Source: Tetraselmis striata (Eukaryota; Chlorophyta; Chlorodendrophyceae; Chlorodendrales; Chlorodendraceae). Taken from it: a stretch of 64,000 bases of DNA. The stretch covers positions 1-64,000 of the forward strand of contig VCJN01002140.1 of assembly GCA_006384855.1 (NCBI GenBank). The letters are read 5' to 3'. The stretch's first letter is position 1. Every line of letters starts with the position of its first letter. The notes under the pieces were generated by a model, which made no database searches, was not told the DNA's origin, and worked only from the letters and a program-made list of their open reading frames with translations. Positions 10,279 to 25,200 of this stretch are shown piece after piece. Made by a program: the position numbers and the translations under genes.

Positions 10279-13200
10279 ACACACCTCCTCTATACACATC
10301 CAACTCCGGCCGCCCGTGCCCAGCTGTGCTGTACGTGACCCGCGCCGGGTGCTGTGACACAGCCGGGCCAGCAGTAGACATGCCGGCGGGCGAACAAGAA
10401 CGCGTACTATGGAACAGTACTATGGGCGGTATTGGACTACGACCGTAATGATTTCATCACGTGCCTCGACTTTGAGTGTCTTGTGACCCTGGCCACCGCA
10501 CGCAGCCATGTCCTCGCCTTTTTCCCACCGGCACCCATGCGAAGCACGGAGAAGACGAGCCGCTGCAGCCCTAGGCCCGTGGATCGAGTGGCGGCGCTAC
10601 GAACCTGCCCCCGCTGACCCGCTCTGCCCCGCCACCGTCGCAGGCTGTACATCAAGGGTACCGGCTTCTCCACCGAGACGACAGACGCCATCGGTACCGT
10701 AATGAACCGCGTGTTCGTCGGCGGCCGCGAGGCGGAATATGTTGCCTACGAGAGCACCGCAACGATGGTGCGCTCCCCTTGACCTTTCTTCTCAGATGCG
10801 CACGAGTAAAATGTCGCTCAGACGAAGTCGAGGGGGCTCCCCCGCTGTTCACGGCAACCTTCACGCTGAGCGGCGCCTGCCCGGCCCGCTGTCCCGCCAC
10901 AGGTGGTAGCGCTGACGCCTCCCTATGATTGTGGCACCGGTGTCGGCCTTGACGATTGCGCTCTCTCGGAGTCTCCAGATCAGAAAGTCACGGTGCGGAA
11001 CGCGGCTGGCCTGGAAAAAGGGGGGGGGGGGGGTCAGTTGGCAGTGCCCTTCTCCCTTCTCCCCATCTACATTCACCACCATGTCCACTTTCTATTATTC
11101 ATTTTATACATGAGATTATTTTTGAAGCTGCATGCTGTCTTGAAATTAGTTGACATTTGTCGATGTTTCCTACCCCCATAACCCACTTTGTACCCTGCTA
11201 AGCAAGTAGTTTCAACTAGGCAATAGTCGGCTATATGCCCTAGGCTGAGCTACCTGTCACCCTTCACCCTTCCCCAGGTCTCTATCCCCCCCCCCCCACC
11301 CTCTCGTTAAACCCTCCGTGTGACAGCGCCATATGAGGCTGCATCTCTTGACTTCGGTTTGCGATGCAAGAGCGTGGGCTGAGGAATGGAGTTGGTGAGT
11401 GCCGGCTGAATGTGCACTCTGGTGGCAGGTGCTGGTGGAGAACAGCCGGAGCGCCAACGCACCTCGAGATTTTGTCTACAGGTACAGCCTCTCGCTCGGC
11501 TGGATGTAACTGGGAACTTACCCCACGCAACATAGGGCTCAGGGCTGCTGCATTTTGCTGCACTCGCAGGGCGGCTGACACGCCGTACCTATACACTGTG
11601 ACCCCGCGCGCCGGACCACCTGGGGAAGACGTCCTCTTCTATGGCTCGTACAAGAGGAGTGACCTCAAGGTCTGCTGCTGAGACATCCCTCCCCTTCCCC
11701 ACATCCCCCTTTCATTCCCTTGTTCCTGGACCTGCCCCAATGCTCAGTTTCAACAGGTAACATGCCTCCCTTGCTACTTAGCTGAACGGTCCCGAATTCC
11801 AACCAAGCCATGCACACTTCTCGCCAAATGATAATGTGCATGGTTCCCCGCGGACCGCAGGACAGCTTTGCCGGCCTGGACCGTTCGCGACTCCTGATTG
11901 GGAATCAGCGCTGCATGCTGCCGGACGAGGAGCTCTATGACTTCAGCAACGCTGACCACCGTACATGGGTGGAGTGCCAGGCTGGAGATGAAATCACCGA
12001 GCCGGGATACTACAATGCAACCCTGACAGTTGAGGGACCAGGGTAGGGCGCCCTATTGTGCTGCCGAGGGGAATGCTGCGCCAGAGAGGTGGAACAGGCT
12101 TGGGTGTGGAGGTTGTGGTGGGGGGGGGGGGGGGGGGGATGTGCACAGAGGATGCTGACAGCTATACCGGCTTTCTGCCTGCTGCCAGGTATGGAACTGC
12201 TCTTGTCGAGGCGCTGGACATCCCTGGAGAGTCGGCTTACTACTCAGCGGCAACCACATATCCAAGCCCTGGCACTTACCAGACACTCGCATACCAGGCA
12301 AAGCCCTCCTCCCACCCACCCCCCTTTCCCCCCTTGCCATCCCTTGTTACAGTGACTGATCCCCATCTATTTGTCTCAAATTGAGCCTAGATCATCCCTG
12401 AGCCTGCTTTTGCTGCCCGCTGCAGGAGTCTCCTGAAGGACAGCTCTACATGCGCGAATTCCATCCCACCATCACCGCAATCAGCACTACTGGCGGCGGT
12501 GTAGAGGGCGGCCAACTGCTTACTATCACGGGCAAGGGCTTCTCGTCAACGGTTCATCCCATCCCTCACCCCCCCCCCCCCCCCCCCCTTCCCCAACACA
12601 CTTTTGGCTTGATCTTTGTTTGCACTGACGGGCTGACGCATTGCGACCCTCAGCCAAGGATTTGGGATGTTGATTGCAACAAATACATCCTCCAAGGACA
12701 GGCACATGCCTGCAATATTGTATTTCGATATAATGAGACGAATTTCTGTACCAATATGTACAGTTTATTCAATTATCGATTGTTGAACTATGCTTGCAGC
12801 TGGGAACCTCCTCCTCTTTTGCCCCTTTTCCTATGCCTGATCTTTGCACTTTCCTTGTCTGCAGCTTTCCCAGAATGAAGTCGACATTGACGGGACGGAA
12901 TGTACCGTCCAGTCTGCCACCTCCACTCAGCTCACCTGCATTACCACACCCTGGAATCGGACGTCGCTCCCTACGGTACTGCATGCCCCCTCACCGAGTC
13001 CATTGAGCCCGCCGCGAGACTATTTAGCCGCTTCTGTGTCCTAGCTGAACTGTTGCCCGCTTGCTTACTGCTGCAGTCACCGCCAATCTCCTAATCTCCC
13101 TATTGCATTGCCTGTCACAGTACTTTCTGGGCAACAGAGGCGTACGCCGCGGGGTTTTTGACGGCAGCAGCTTTGACTTTACTGTGAGTGCCACTGCGCC

Positions 13201-16200
13201 CGCCCCCCGTCTCCCTCCTTTCCGCTTTCCTATAGATACATGCTTACCGTCAAATGTCTTTTCATATCATTGTAATTTGCTACGAAAATATATACCTTTT
13301 AGATATTAGTATTATACATATATTTGTAATCACACAGTATTATATATTGTTTGCTTGTAGTTCTTACAGTAGTGACTTGTCCTTATCTTACGGGCCCCAC
13401 CCCAGGTGCTGCTGTCCGAGAGCGTGATTGACTCGTTCGATAGCCCGCACGACGTGGCGGAGCTCTACCACCAGAGCATGTCCAGCGTGTTCACCGCGCC
13501 TGTCTCCGGCAACTACTCCTTCTGGCTCTCGTCGGATGATCACGGCAATGTTTACATCAGCGATCTGCAGGCAAACAGCACCGCCAGCACCCAGCTGGTG
13601 GACTTCAACAGCAATTGCGACGACTTCTTCTGCGACAACAGCCAGCGCTCGGCGCCGGTGGAGCTTGTCGCTGGGGACTCCTACCTGGTCAAGGCAACAG
13701 CCCAGGAGACGAGGGGCCAGGACTACCTGCACCTTGGTATCCTGGTCCCATCCGATGAGCCTAGCTACAACTCGCTTCGCGAGGTGCAGGAGGTCTCTAT
13801 CGACGCCGGCATTACGTACGAGCTACAGCGGCTGGACATCCCGCTCGCCGCACCGGCCACCGGCGGCTTTTACCAGCTATACCACACCTACACCGACGCC
13901 GAGGGCCTTGCACAGACGGCACAAGCCACCGTGCTGCCGGCGAGCACCGCGGAGGAGTTGGAAGATCTACTCACATGGGTGGGCGCCGTCGTTGTATCAA
14001 CATGCACCTCCGCCACCAGTAACGGCATTTGCTTCGATGTCGAATTCCTCAGCCTGTCGACAGAGCAGCGCGATCTGCTCGAGGTCCGGTATGCGCCGGA
14101 AGCAGTAATTTGCGACGGCAGCTGCGGTCTGGACCCCGGCGCTTTCTACCCCGCCACCCGGGTAGCTGACGGCAGCCCGCCACTTGGGGGCGAGTTCACC
14201 GTCACCTACGGAGGCGCCACCTCCGCCCCCCTGGCCTGGGCTGCCTCCGCCACTGACTTCACCACCGCGCTTGAGGGCCTGACCGGAATCCCGGACGGCC
14301 CCTATTACGTGTCGCGCACCACAAGCACCGCAGCGGCGCTGGCCTACACCGTCGAGTTTGTCGGCGTGCAGGGCCCAGTGTCTGGCGCCCTGGGCCTGGA
14401 CGTCTCGGGCCTGACGGGCGGCGGCACCATCATCGCCAACTCCTCCGTCGTGGTGCAGGGCTCGTATGACCGACTGCTGGCGCCCATCCCCGGCTGGATG
14501 CTGCGCACGCGGGAGACAGTCCCGCAGCTGAGGGTCACCTCGGCGGGGCACCCCGCCTCGTGCGGCACGTCCGATGGCACTTGTCCTTTCCTGCCTACTG
14601 AAGCGCTCACCCCCACAGTGACATCAGTCCGTGAGTACCTCGGCCCTGACACCTCGACGGTGCCTGAGGACACCCGGGCGCTCGTCATCGCTGGCAGCGG
14701 CTTTTCCACCGACATCGACGGCAACAAGGTAACCATCGCCAACGAGCTCTGCCTCATGATGGCCGCCACGGAGGACAGCCTTGTCTGCTCGCTCCCCCAA
14801 GTGGTCACCGGCGCGTACGAGGTCGTGGTGAACGTTCTCTCCAAGGGGTTCGCGCGCCATGTGGGCGACGCGGCGCCGTTCACCGTGGAGGGCGAGCTTG
14901 TCGTGATCAGCGTGTCCCCAACCTCTGGTTCCATTGGCGGCGGGACGCTCGTCACCATCACCGGCGGTGTCTTCCCCGAACAAGAGCCGGAGAAGGTGAG
15001 CATCCGCTTCGAGGAGATCGGCGGCTCGTATTCCAGCGTGGTGTCGGAGCTTGAGAGCATTTCGTACAACGAGATCGTCTTCAAGACGCCGCCCAACAGT
15101 CAGATCGCCGCGGGTTACGTCAACGTGGTGCTCTCTGTGTCTGGCCGCACCCATGAGTTTGCATTTGGCTATGACGAGGCGCTCTCCTCCATCGTCACCT
15201 CCATCACCCCCAATCTGGTATCGGCGGTCGAACCTACTCTGCTGACAATTGCGGGCACCGGCCTTGGTGGTCTCGCCTCTGAGGTGACCAGCATCACCCT
15301 CGCGGGCGACCCCTGCATCATCCGCTCCGTCGAAGCCGACGGCTCCGAAACCACTTGCATGTGGTACCCAATGGACAACACGCGACTCGTCAACTGCGAC
15401 GTGCAGTGCGAGCGCCTCGTGGACGGTGTGCCCCGCACGTCGCACGAGCTCCTATATAACGTCGCGGGTAGGGGTCTCGCCATTGGCGCGTCGGGCGCGC
15501 TCTCCGTCCGAGTAGCCCTCGAGATCAACAGTGTGTCGCCTGACCATGGCAGCCTTCTTGGCGGCACGGCAGTCACCATCACAGGCGCGGGCTTCGGCAC
15601 CGGCGACTCGTTCCCCAACACGGTGGCCATCGGTTCCGACTACCCCGCCTCCATCTGCGATGTCACCTTTGCAAATCTCACCCTCGTGGAGTGTGTCACT
15701 AGGCACGTTGCCGTCGGCGACGACGACGAGCAGTACCAAGAGCTGGAGCTCACCATCCGCAATGTCCCGACTGAGTGCCTTGCCGCCGACTCCTCTGCCG
15801 TGACCCCCACTGGCACCCTCCCGCCCCTCGGTTCCCTCGCCAATTCGCCCATGTACGACACGGTTGGCCTTTACGGTCTCGCGGTCGATACTACGGTCCC
15901 ACCTGTTGTCCCAACACTAAACTGGCCCGGCGACGACGGATCAGTGCCCTCCATTGAATATGCCTTCCCCGGCATCGACCCCTTCGACGACGACGACGCC
16001 ACGCGCCGCCGTGGTCTGCTGTCAGAGGCAGAGTGCCGCTTCCTCTACTCGGCCTCATACACGCCGATCGTTTCAAGCGCGGCTCCGACCGCCGCCTCGG
16101 GCGCTTCATTTATCTCCATCACAGGCTCCAACTGGGGGACCACCGACACCGGGGAGCTGTCAGTGTACTTTGTGAGGCGTACCTCCGCCTCCGACGTGCC

Positions 16201-19200
16201 GATCACCCTGACGTTCACGTTGGAGGTGCTGGGCAGCCCAGAGTGCACCGTGACGGCGGTCAGCTCGACCGAGATAACGTGCACCGCCCCCGCCGCTCAA
16301 GCGGGCTTCTATGCAGTGGTTGTGATGAATGACGCCTGGGGTATGGCTTCCACCTATCCCGTCATTGAGCTTCAAGCGGGCATCACCAGCGTCACGCCCT
16401 CGCAAGGTCCCTCCCCCTTCCCCTCCAATGCCCCCTTCTTATTTGTTTTTCAATCCATCCTTCTGTATGTTTGTCATCATTTAATTGGTTTATCGCACAG
16501 CAGTATGGATTACAGGCGCTCTCATGACCCTCAGAAGCATGAGTGTTGTGACTACTTCAGTCCCATTGAAATTGTGGTGTTATATTGTTGTCTTCCTCTC
16601 TGCCTAGTCTCCGCTGTCAGACGCTGACAACTGTTGCCGTCATGCGGTGCAGGCTCCCTCGCAGGCGCAGACATCACGCTGGCTGGGTCTGGCTTCAGCA
16701 TCAGTTCCGCCATTGCTGAGAATAGTGTGACGGTCGGTGGCCAAGACTGCGCAATTGTTAGCGCCACTGACGCTGAGATCATCTGCCGTGTTCCCGCGGT
16801 CAGCAGCGAGGGTGTGCTTGACGTTTCTCTAACCATCGGCGACCTGGCGGCCCCTGGCGGGGTACGTTTTGCCTGCCAGTTCACTCAATATGCTCTACGG
16901 CAACCCATACCACCTCCCCTTCCCCATACCTCCTCCACCCCCTGCCTCCACCCTCCTTTGCTGCAAGCCCTGCTCTGAGGTCCCTCTAACTACCCTTCCC
17001 CCCCCCCCCCCCTCTCCCCTCCATCTTCGGTTCCGGCTGCTGCACCCCTTGCCTCGCAGAGCGGATGCTGCACTTTTGAGCACCTGTCCGCCCTGACCCC
17101 CTCAATCACCTCCGTATCCGCGGCTGCCGGCGTCCTCACCATTGACGGCACCAGTTTCTCCGCGACGTCCGCTGAAAATACCGTCACAGTTGGCGGCATT
17201 GAGGTGTCTGTGCTCTCCGCCACCACTGCCAAGATAACTGCCGATGTGGCGGACCTGCCGGCCGGCACGCACGCGGTGGAGGTGCTGGTGGACGGCCTTG
17301 GATACGCCACAAGCTCGGCGACCCACACAGTGGCTGCCACCCTGACATCACTGTCCGCCCCATCGGGGAGCATTGCCGGCGGGGTGAGCCTGGTCCTTAC
17401 TGGCTCAGGCTTCAACCAGTATGACGCTGATGCCAACCTTGTGAGTGTGTGCCACTCGCCTTGCGCCGTGACCGCCGCAACGCTCACCACCGTGACGTGC
17501 ACGACCGGCCCGCTGGTCAACGCGGACACTGACGCCACCTATGAGCTCGCTGAGGCAGGCAACCTGGTGCCCTTTGGCTCTGCCTTTGGGGGAAACAACT
17601 GGGCAGATGGAAACGGCCCAGAGAGCGCCTTCGACGACGATATTGCCACGCAGTTTTTCCCCACCCAGAACGCCCCCGACTGCCACCTGGGGATGGACTT
17701 TGGCGAGGGCTCCAAAGCGGTGCTATCCAAGTTTGTCCTGCACCCGCGGCTGGACCCCAGCGACTTTGGGTACTCGGCCGCGGGAACTTCCGCCATCAAG
17801 GGCTCTACTCTGTCCGGCTCCAATGATGGAGCCACTTATACTGCCATCCTCACAATTGATGACGAGCCTGCACAGGTGGGCCCAACGCCACACCCCCCCC
17901 CCCCCCCCCTTTTCCATTCCGCTTCATTATCTTGCTAGCAAAGCGGGCCTCCTGCTTCCAAGCAACCATGTCGATTCATGTGATTGAGACCATATTCCCT
18001 CTCCTTCCTCAATGTAGCTATCCATTCACAATTTTCGAGTACAGTTAGTTGTACACATATCATATCATGGCTAGATGAATGTCTTGGCGCGATTGGCATG
18101 CAGTGGGACAGACTGCCATATCTGCCACATTCTTCACTGGATCGTCACTCGCCCCAGTGTTCGTACTCACTCACCGCACTGTCCTAGCACTATCGGAAAC
18201 ACTATAGGGATGCACTATAAGGAGGTCGTGTGGCCCTCTTATTCCGCCCACTGCTGCCAATCCCTGCAGGGCTACTCCTCCTACTACCCGCCGGACGGCA
18301 TTTCTGCCTACCGCTTCTTCAAATGGACTGTGAACGATGACAACCGCTGCTGGGTAGCTGAGATGCAGCTGCACGGTGTGTTGTACTCGGACGACTCCGC
18401 CAACATTGCATGCGACGCCACCATTCAGGTACCGCACTAAGCTTGTCCTGCTCGCCTGCCCCATCCCCGCCCACCTGATCCTTTGACAAGCAGTCACTCA
18501 GCTGCGACAAATGCCGAGTATCTCGACTTTCACTCTCCGCCACCGCTGCCTCCTGCTGACCACCCCTCTGTGGCACAGATTGGCGCGGATGGGCCCTCCA
18601 CCACTTTGGCATCCGCCTTCACCTACTCCACGGGGGTGACACCCACCGTGACATCCCTCAGCCCGGAGCGTGGCACCTCTGCCGGTAGGTCTCTGCGGTG
18701 TTTTTCAATATTGGTTACATGAAACCTGCAGGGCGGGGAAACGGGATGCTGAGATGTATTTACACTCAAGTGCAGCATCGTCTTTTAATCAAGGAGATAC
18801 AGTATTAATGACTGAGGAGTGCCTGCCGGCTGGCCGGACTCCGCAGGCGGGGAGCGCCTGACTATTACTGGCACTGGCTTTGACTTGTGGGCGGACGGGT
18901 CCACGGCCGTCGCCGCCGGTGATGTGACTGTGTCTCTCGACGGCATTGACTGCGTCGTGGACACCGTGACCGCAACCACACTTGAGTGTGTCACCGGCCT
19001 CCGTGACGTCTACAAGCCCACCCCAAGCCTGGAGGTGGTCGTGGCGGATAAGGGTCTGGCTGCGCCGGGCGCGCTGGTCTACACCTACATTGACCTCTGG
19101 TCCGCCAGTACAACATGGGGCGGGCTGGACCCACCGGTGGAGGGCGACTCGGTGGTCATCCCCTCAGGGCAGAATATCCTGCTGGACATCTCCCCGCCGA

Positions 19201-22200
19201 GGCTGTACCTCCTCCTCATCGAGGGCCGCCTGGAGTTTGACACCACTGTGGATCTCACCCTTGACGCCTCGTATATCTTCGTCAGGGGTGCAGATGCCCA
19301 CCTGCAGGTTGCTGCCGCACTAACTCCTCCCCCCCCTCCGGGTACATGATGCCGCGCAGGTTGCTAGACGTACACGCATAGACTCAGTGCAAAACTTCCC
19401 TGACACAATCTTTGGGGTCTGTCAGGGTGTGTTGTCCAGGGAACAAACCACGTGTGGACGATCTTATTCATACATGCAGGGTTTCTGCCCTCAAGATCAA
19501 TGGTGCTACAAGTATGAATGTGCTCGAGTTAGTAGATTTCCAAGTTCCAGGTGGGGCCACGGGGCTTTGCCTTCAGGGACCTGAAGCGTGGGATTTTGCC
19601 CCCTCATAGGTTGGCACCGAGGAGACACCCTTCCCGATGTCTGCGATCATCACCCTGCACGGCCGCCCACCTGGAAGCCCCGAACTCCCTGTGGTGCAGA
19701 CGCCTGAGCTTCCCATCTATGGCGCCAAGTGCATTGCTGTGCGCGCCGGCAAGCTGGACTTGCACGGCCTCCCGAAGTTGCCCACTTGGACCAAGCTCGC
19801 CGCCGATGCCGCAGTAGGCGACACCACCGTCACGCTAAACCAGCCCGTGAATTGGGCGGTGGGCGACGTCATCGTGGTTGCCTCCAGCGGATACGTGCCC
19901 ACCGAGGCCGAGCAACGCACCCTGACTGCTGTCTCGGGCGACGGGTACACACTCACCCTTGACGAGGCGCTCGAGTACTTGCACTTTGGCACCATGCGCA
20001 CTTATGACGGCGTAGAGGTGGACATGCGGGCAGAGGTGAGACCCGCCGCAGCCGCATGCACCCTGGCCTGGCCGCCGCCGCTATTGCGCTTTTGATTCTG
20101 AGTATCTCCAGTGCATTGCACTTGCAAGCCATGCCCCCCCCCCCCCTCCCCCCCCCTTCCCCTGCTGTCCCTGCTGTTAATCCCCCCTCCCCCTCTTCCC
20201 ATCTACCACAGGTGGGTGTGCTCACCCGCAACGTGAAGATCCAGGGCGACGAGACAACTGAGATCACAAAGTGGGGCGCGCACGTGATGCTCTTCGCTCC
20301 TGAGGAGGAGGGCGGCTCGCCCGGGCACGTCTCCTACATTGAGTGCTTCCGCTGCGGCCAGGCGTTCAACCTTGGGCGCTACCCCCTCCATTTCCACATG
20401 ATGGTACCTCCCGAAGCTATCCACCTTGAGTATCGTCGATCGTCCTGTTGTTTGACCCCCTGATATTGTCTCTCCCTCCCCCCCCCCCCCCCCCCCCCCC
20501 CTCCCCCCTTGTCTTTGTCAATTACCACTAGGTTGCTCTTACTACTTGAAAAGTATCCTGCCTGCTATCCTGTCACCAGCGCTTGTCGCCCTCCATCCAT
20601 CCGCTGATATCCCTTTTGGCATGCTGCATTCCCCTTGCGTCCGGGAGATTGTCGCTGATTGAACCCCCCCCCCCCCCCCCCCCCCCCTCTCTTGGCGCAT
20701 GATAGGGCAACGTGGATGGCTCGTACGTGCGCGGCTGTGGCATTCACCATACCTTTAATCGCGCGATTACCGTTCACGGTGTGCACTTCTTTGAGGTATC
20801 CCATAACGTGGCGTACGATAACATGGGGCATACCTTCTTCATCGAGGACTCCATCGAGACCAACAATGACATCTCGTACAACCTGGGCCTGTACACCAAG
20901 GCCTCCATGTCGCTGCTGGACACCGACACGACGCCTGCCACCTTCTGGATCACCAACCCGCAGAACTATGTGCGCCACAACGCCGCTGCCGGCAGTGAGC
21001 GCTATGGGTTCTGGTACGACCTGCAGACCCACCCCACCGGCCCCTCCTTCACGAACACCGTCTGCCCGCCCGGCATGGCGCTGGGCGCCTTCAGCAACAA
21101 CACCGCCCACAGCAACGGCCGCTACGGGCTGCGCATCTTCAACCACTTTGGTGAGCGCCATACGCCCGCCTCAAACCCGCGATGAGCGAGGCCTGAATGC
21201 GGCTGTCCGATGGTTTGTGCTTGGCTGATGGGCAACGCATACAGCCCCCCCCCCCCCCCCCCCCCCCCCTCTCCCCGCGCCCCGATGTGCATGTACTGAC
21301 CAGTAGCTTGTCCAGAAGACGTGACCGTAGTGGTAATTCTTTGCGCTGCTTGCAGATCCGCGGGTGGACCCGTGCAGCTGGGGTAGCAACAACTACGACA
21401 CCGCGCCCGCCGAGCCCGCTGCTTTCCAGGACCTCACCGCCTACAGAAACATCCGCAGCGGCGTGTCTGCCCTCAAGATTGGCCTGGTAACCCCCCCCTC
21501 CTCTCCCCCCTTTCCGTATGAAACTCCATAGTATATCCCAACTTTCGACTGTCACCAATGCGCTTATTGAATGAGCTGTAAGTGCGGCTAGACTGACCGC
21601 TCCCGCGGGATCCTGTCTCTGCCCACCACAGGTCACCTTCGAGGGCTTCAAGCTGGTGGACAACATGCGCTGCGGTGGCGAGATTGTGCAGTACAGCGGA
21701 CCCCGCGACGCCGCCGGCTTTCGCGACGCCCTGATTGTGGCTCACAGCGACATGGTGTCCCACCCGCTCCCGTACTCCCTGCGCGACTCCAAGGACCCGG
21801 ACAGCGGGCACACTGTCGGGCTGTGGAGCAGTGGCTACTCCTTCAACCTCACCTTTGACGGCATCACCTTTGTCAACTACGACGAGGACGACACACAGGC
21901 CTGGAGCAACTGCGCGCACTGCAACTTCCCTAACACCAAGTACATGGAGGGCAAGACTACCTACGTCAAAAACATCAAGTGCGCCCGCCCGGCCAACTCC
22001 TCCCTGCTGCACGCTGTGCCAAGCAGGCACAATTCACATAGTATCCTGGTGAATGCATATTCCTCGAGAAACATAGGGGCGGGGACATGGTAACCGTTGG
22101 GAGCTGCAGATGCTGAGGCTGTGCTGTTGCTTGAAACAACCTCAGGTACGTCAACAGCAATCAGAAGGTCCACTGGAGCATCCCCTTCAAGGGCGTGTTC

Positions 22201-25200
22201 CAGGACGAGGACGGGTCCGCCCTCGGCGGCAGTGCCGGCCGGTATGCCGTTGCTGCGGCCCATACAGGCTTCTTGGCCGGCCTTTGCGACACTTCTGACG
22301 CGGAGTGGCACACCACCGAGACCTTTTTCTGCCCAAGCACCGTCAAGATGGCGCGCATGAGCATCAACGGCCAGAAGCCTTTTAGCTCCTTTGAGTTTGA
22401 CAACCTCCTGGTGAAGCGCATCACCGACCGCTCCGCGCGCTGCGCCGACGGGCTCTGCTCGTGTGGTGCCGGCGATGAGGATGCCGCCGACTGCACCTAC
22501 AGCGCCGTGGGCACCGTGTCCTACCTCAACAAGCTGTGGAAGGACCCCAGCGACGGCTGGGCACTACCGCTGCCTGCCAATCACGCCTACTCTGTGGACA
22601 TCGAGGGTGACACCGACTGGACCGAGCTGCTGCTGACTATGTCGTACCTGCAGCCAGGCGAACACATCTATCTGGAGCTCAACTTCCTCTCGCTCCCTCA
22701 CCACATCGGCATGTGGCTCAACAACGTGCGCATCGACGACCCCTCCAACTCTACCTATCCCGCGTCCACCGACCCCAAGGGATCCGCCTACTTCAACGAG
22801 GGGGACCGCAGCCTCACCATCCTGTGGACGGTGAGCGCCGTGATCAACCGCCACTTGTCCGCCCGCCCACTTGCGCACTGTCTCGCCGCCCGCAGTGCCT
22901 GCGGTGGGCCCTGCCATGCTCCCGGTGCTGAGCCCCTTGCTACCTGGGTACCTGCGCAGGGCAAGGACAACCCGTACGAGGCCGAGACGGACACCATCTA
23001 CCTGAAGGCCTTCCAGTGCAAGGAGACCAACGGCGTGGAGGACTGCGAGGAGCCGCCACCGCCGCCGGCTCTTGACGACGAGAACTTCATCCGCATGTGG
23101 AGCAACGCCAGCATGTGGGTGGAGCTGGGGCATGACGGCGTCCCAGCCTTCCCAAACGCCAAAGACGAGATTGTGACCATCCCCTCGCACTGGACGGTGC
23201 TGATGGACGCGGACTTCGTCATGCTTCAGCACCTGAAGGTCTTTGGCAAGCTCATTTTTGACGAGACCCGGAAGATCACCCTCCTGCGGCTGCAGACGCT
23301 GCAGATCTGGGGCGGCGAGGTAGGGCTGGCTGGGTTGTTTTCTCTGATCAATGTGCAGCTTTTAATGAACGAAGTTCCTGCGTGCCTGTCTGTATCCCGT
23401 GTTGCCCCCCCCCCCCCCCCCCCCCCCCCCTCCCTCCCCCCCCCCCCTTTGGGGCAAGATGCACCACGTGCGTGACATATTAACGGAGGCATGGTGTGTC
23501 CAGGTTGTTGCTGGTTCCGCTGACAAGCCCTTTGCTGGCAAGCTGCACATCGAGTTCTGGGCATACCCCTGGGAGCCGCTGCTGGAGCTCGGCAACTACC
23601 TGAACGCAGGGACCAACGTGCTCTTGGTGATGGGCCGCCTGGAGCTGCACGGTCAGCCTCGCACGCGCTGGACGCGCCTCGCCGCGCCCGTGGAGGCGGG
23701 CAGCCCCTGGATTTACCCCACAGACGATGTCACCTCCGACTGGCTGCCGGGCGACGACATCGCCCTCGCCTCCACCTCTCACTGGCAGGGAGACGCGGAG
23801 CGCGCCACCATTGCCGCTGTCTTCCCTGCCACCGGCTCCGTCCTCCTGAAGGAGCCCGTCAGCTATGGTCACTACGGTGCTCCCGCGCCCGCGTTGCTTG
23901 CCAACGGCAAGAGCCTGGACGTGCGTGCCGAGGTGGGCCTGCTGAGCAGCAATATCAAGATCACGGCGGGTGCATATGTGGTGGAGACGTTTGGCTTTGG
24001 CTGCCAGGTCAGTGCAGTATGAGAGACCTCTCCTCCGCCCCGTGCTCCTTTTTGATATGTTGCAGTTGCCAATGGTGCTGTGTCGGGGATGGATATAACG
24101 TGAGCCACATGCTGGTGAATCAAGTGAGGGGATACCTATGCCCTGGCCTTCAAAGCCAATCAACTTGGGGACACGCACACAGTGCAAGCGCTTGTGCAAG
24201 CGCTCACCCCCTTCTTCCTGCGTTGTCAGGTGCTGGTGGCAAGCATGGAAGAGTGGATAGGTAGTGCAGTGCTGGACAATGTGCACATCGACAAGTGCGG
24301 CCAGAAGGACACCACGCGCTACGCGCTCAACTTCCTTTCCCCCTCATGGCTCAATGCCAGCTCCATCTCCAACTCCGCCATCTCGCAGTCCTCCGCCTCG
24401 GGCATCCACCTCAATAACGCCACAGGCGTGACGATCTCCGGCAATGTCATTTATGACTCGCGCGGTGGAAGCGTAGACATTGTTGACTCGTCTGACATTC
24501 TTTTGGAGGTGAGTGGCCATTGGGCTCAGCAGGCCCAAGGGAGAGGGGAGAGGGGAAGGGGCGGAGGGCATTGACATGTCTGCAAGATATATGGTGGCCA
24601 TATTTGACATGAAAGCACATGCTGTTGTCGGTGTACAAATGAGACCACTTGCTGAGAGCATGTTGGGAGTGGCTGAATATTATTCTACAACTTCTACACT
24701 TAAGTCTGCTCTCACTCTCACTCTCTCTCTTTCGCTCCCCCTCCAGCGTCTGATTCCAACTTTCTGTGGCCCACACTATCAGGACAACCTTGCATTTGTG
24801 ACGCGCCTGCTGTCGGACCGGCCAGGCAACGAGCCCTTCGAGGGGCTGTGCAACTACAACCTGTGCATATGGGATCCAAAGTACGAGGTCAGGCAGAGCA
24901 GGCCGTGCTCGAATATTGTGGCGGTCAACAACGTGGCGGCCGGCTCCTACCACGTCGGCTTCTGTGGGTGGACGCACAGCTGCGAACTGGCTGATGCCTC
25001 CGCCCCGGAGCGCGGCAACGTGGTCAAAAGCCCTCGAGTGGGAACCTTCCTGAAGCACAACCCAGCCTCCACCTGCTCCAAGGCCTCAGGCTACACCGTT
25101 GTGAAGACCAACGAGGTTGGCCTGCTGGTGGCTGGGAGTCCGCAGCGTCTGCTGCTCTCCAACATTATCGCAGCGGACAACCTTATCGGGATCAAAGTGA

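Noticed and set aside
10768-10796. A 28-nt intron between exons of the giant gene
   Set aside because: GT and AG borders exist but the length is too short to accept without transcripts, and the following frame is out of phase.
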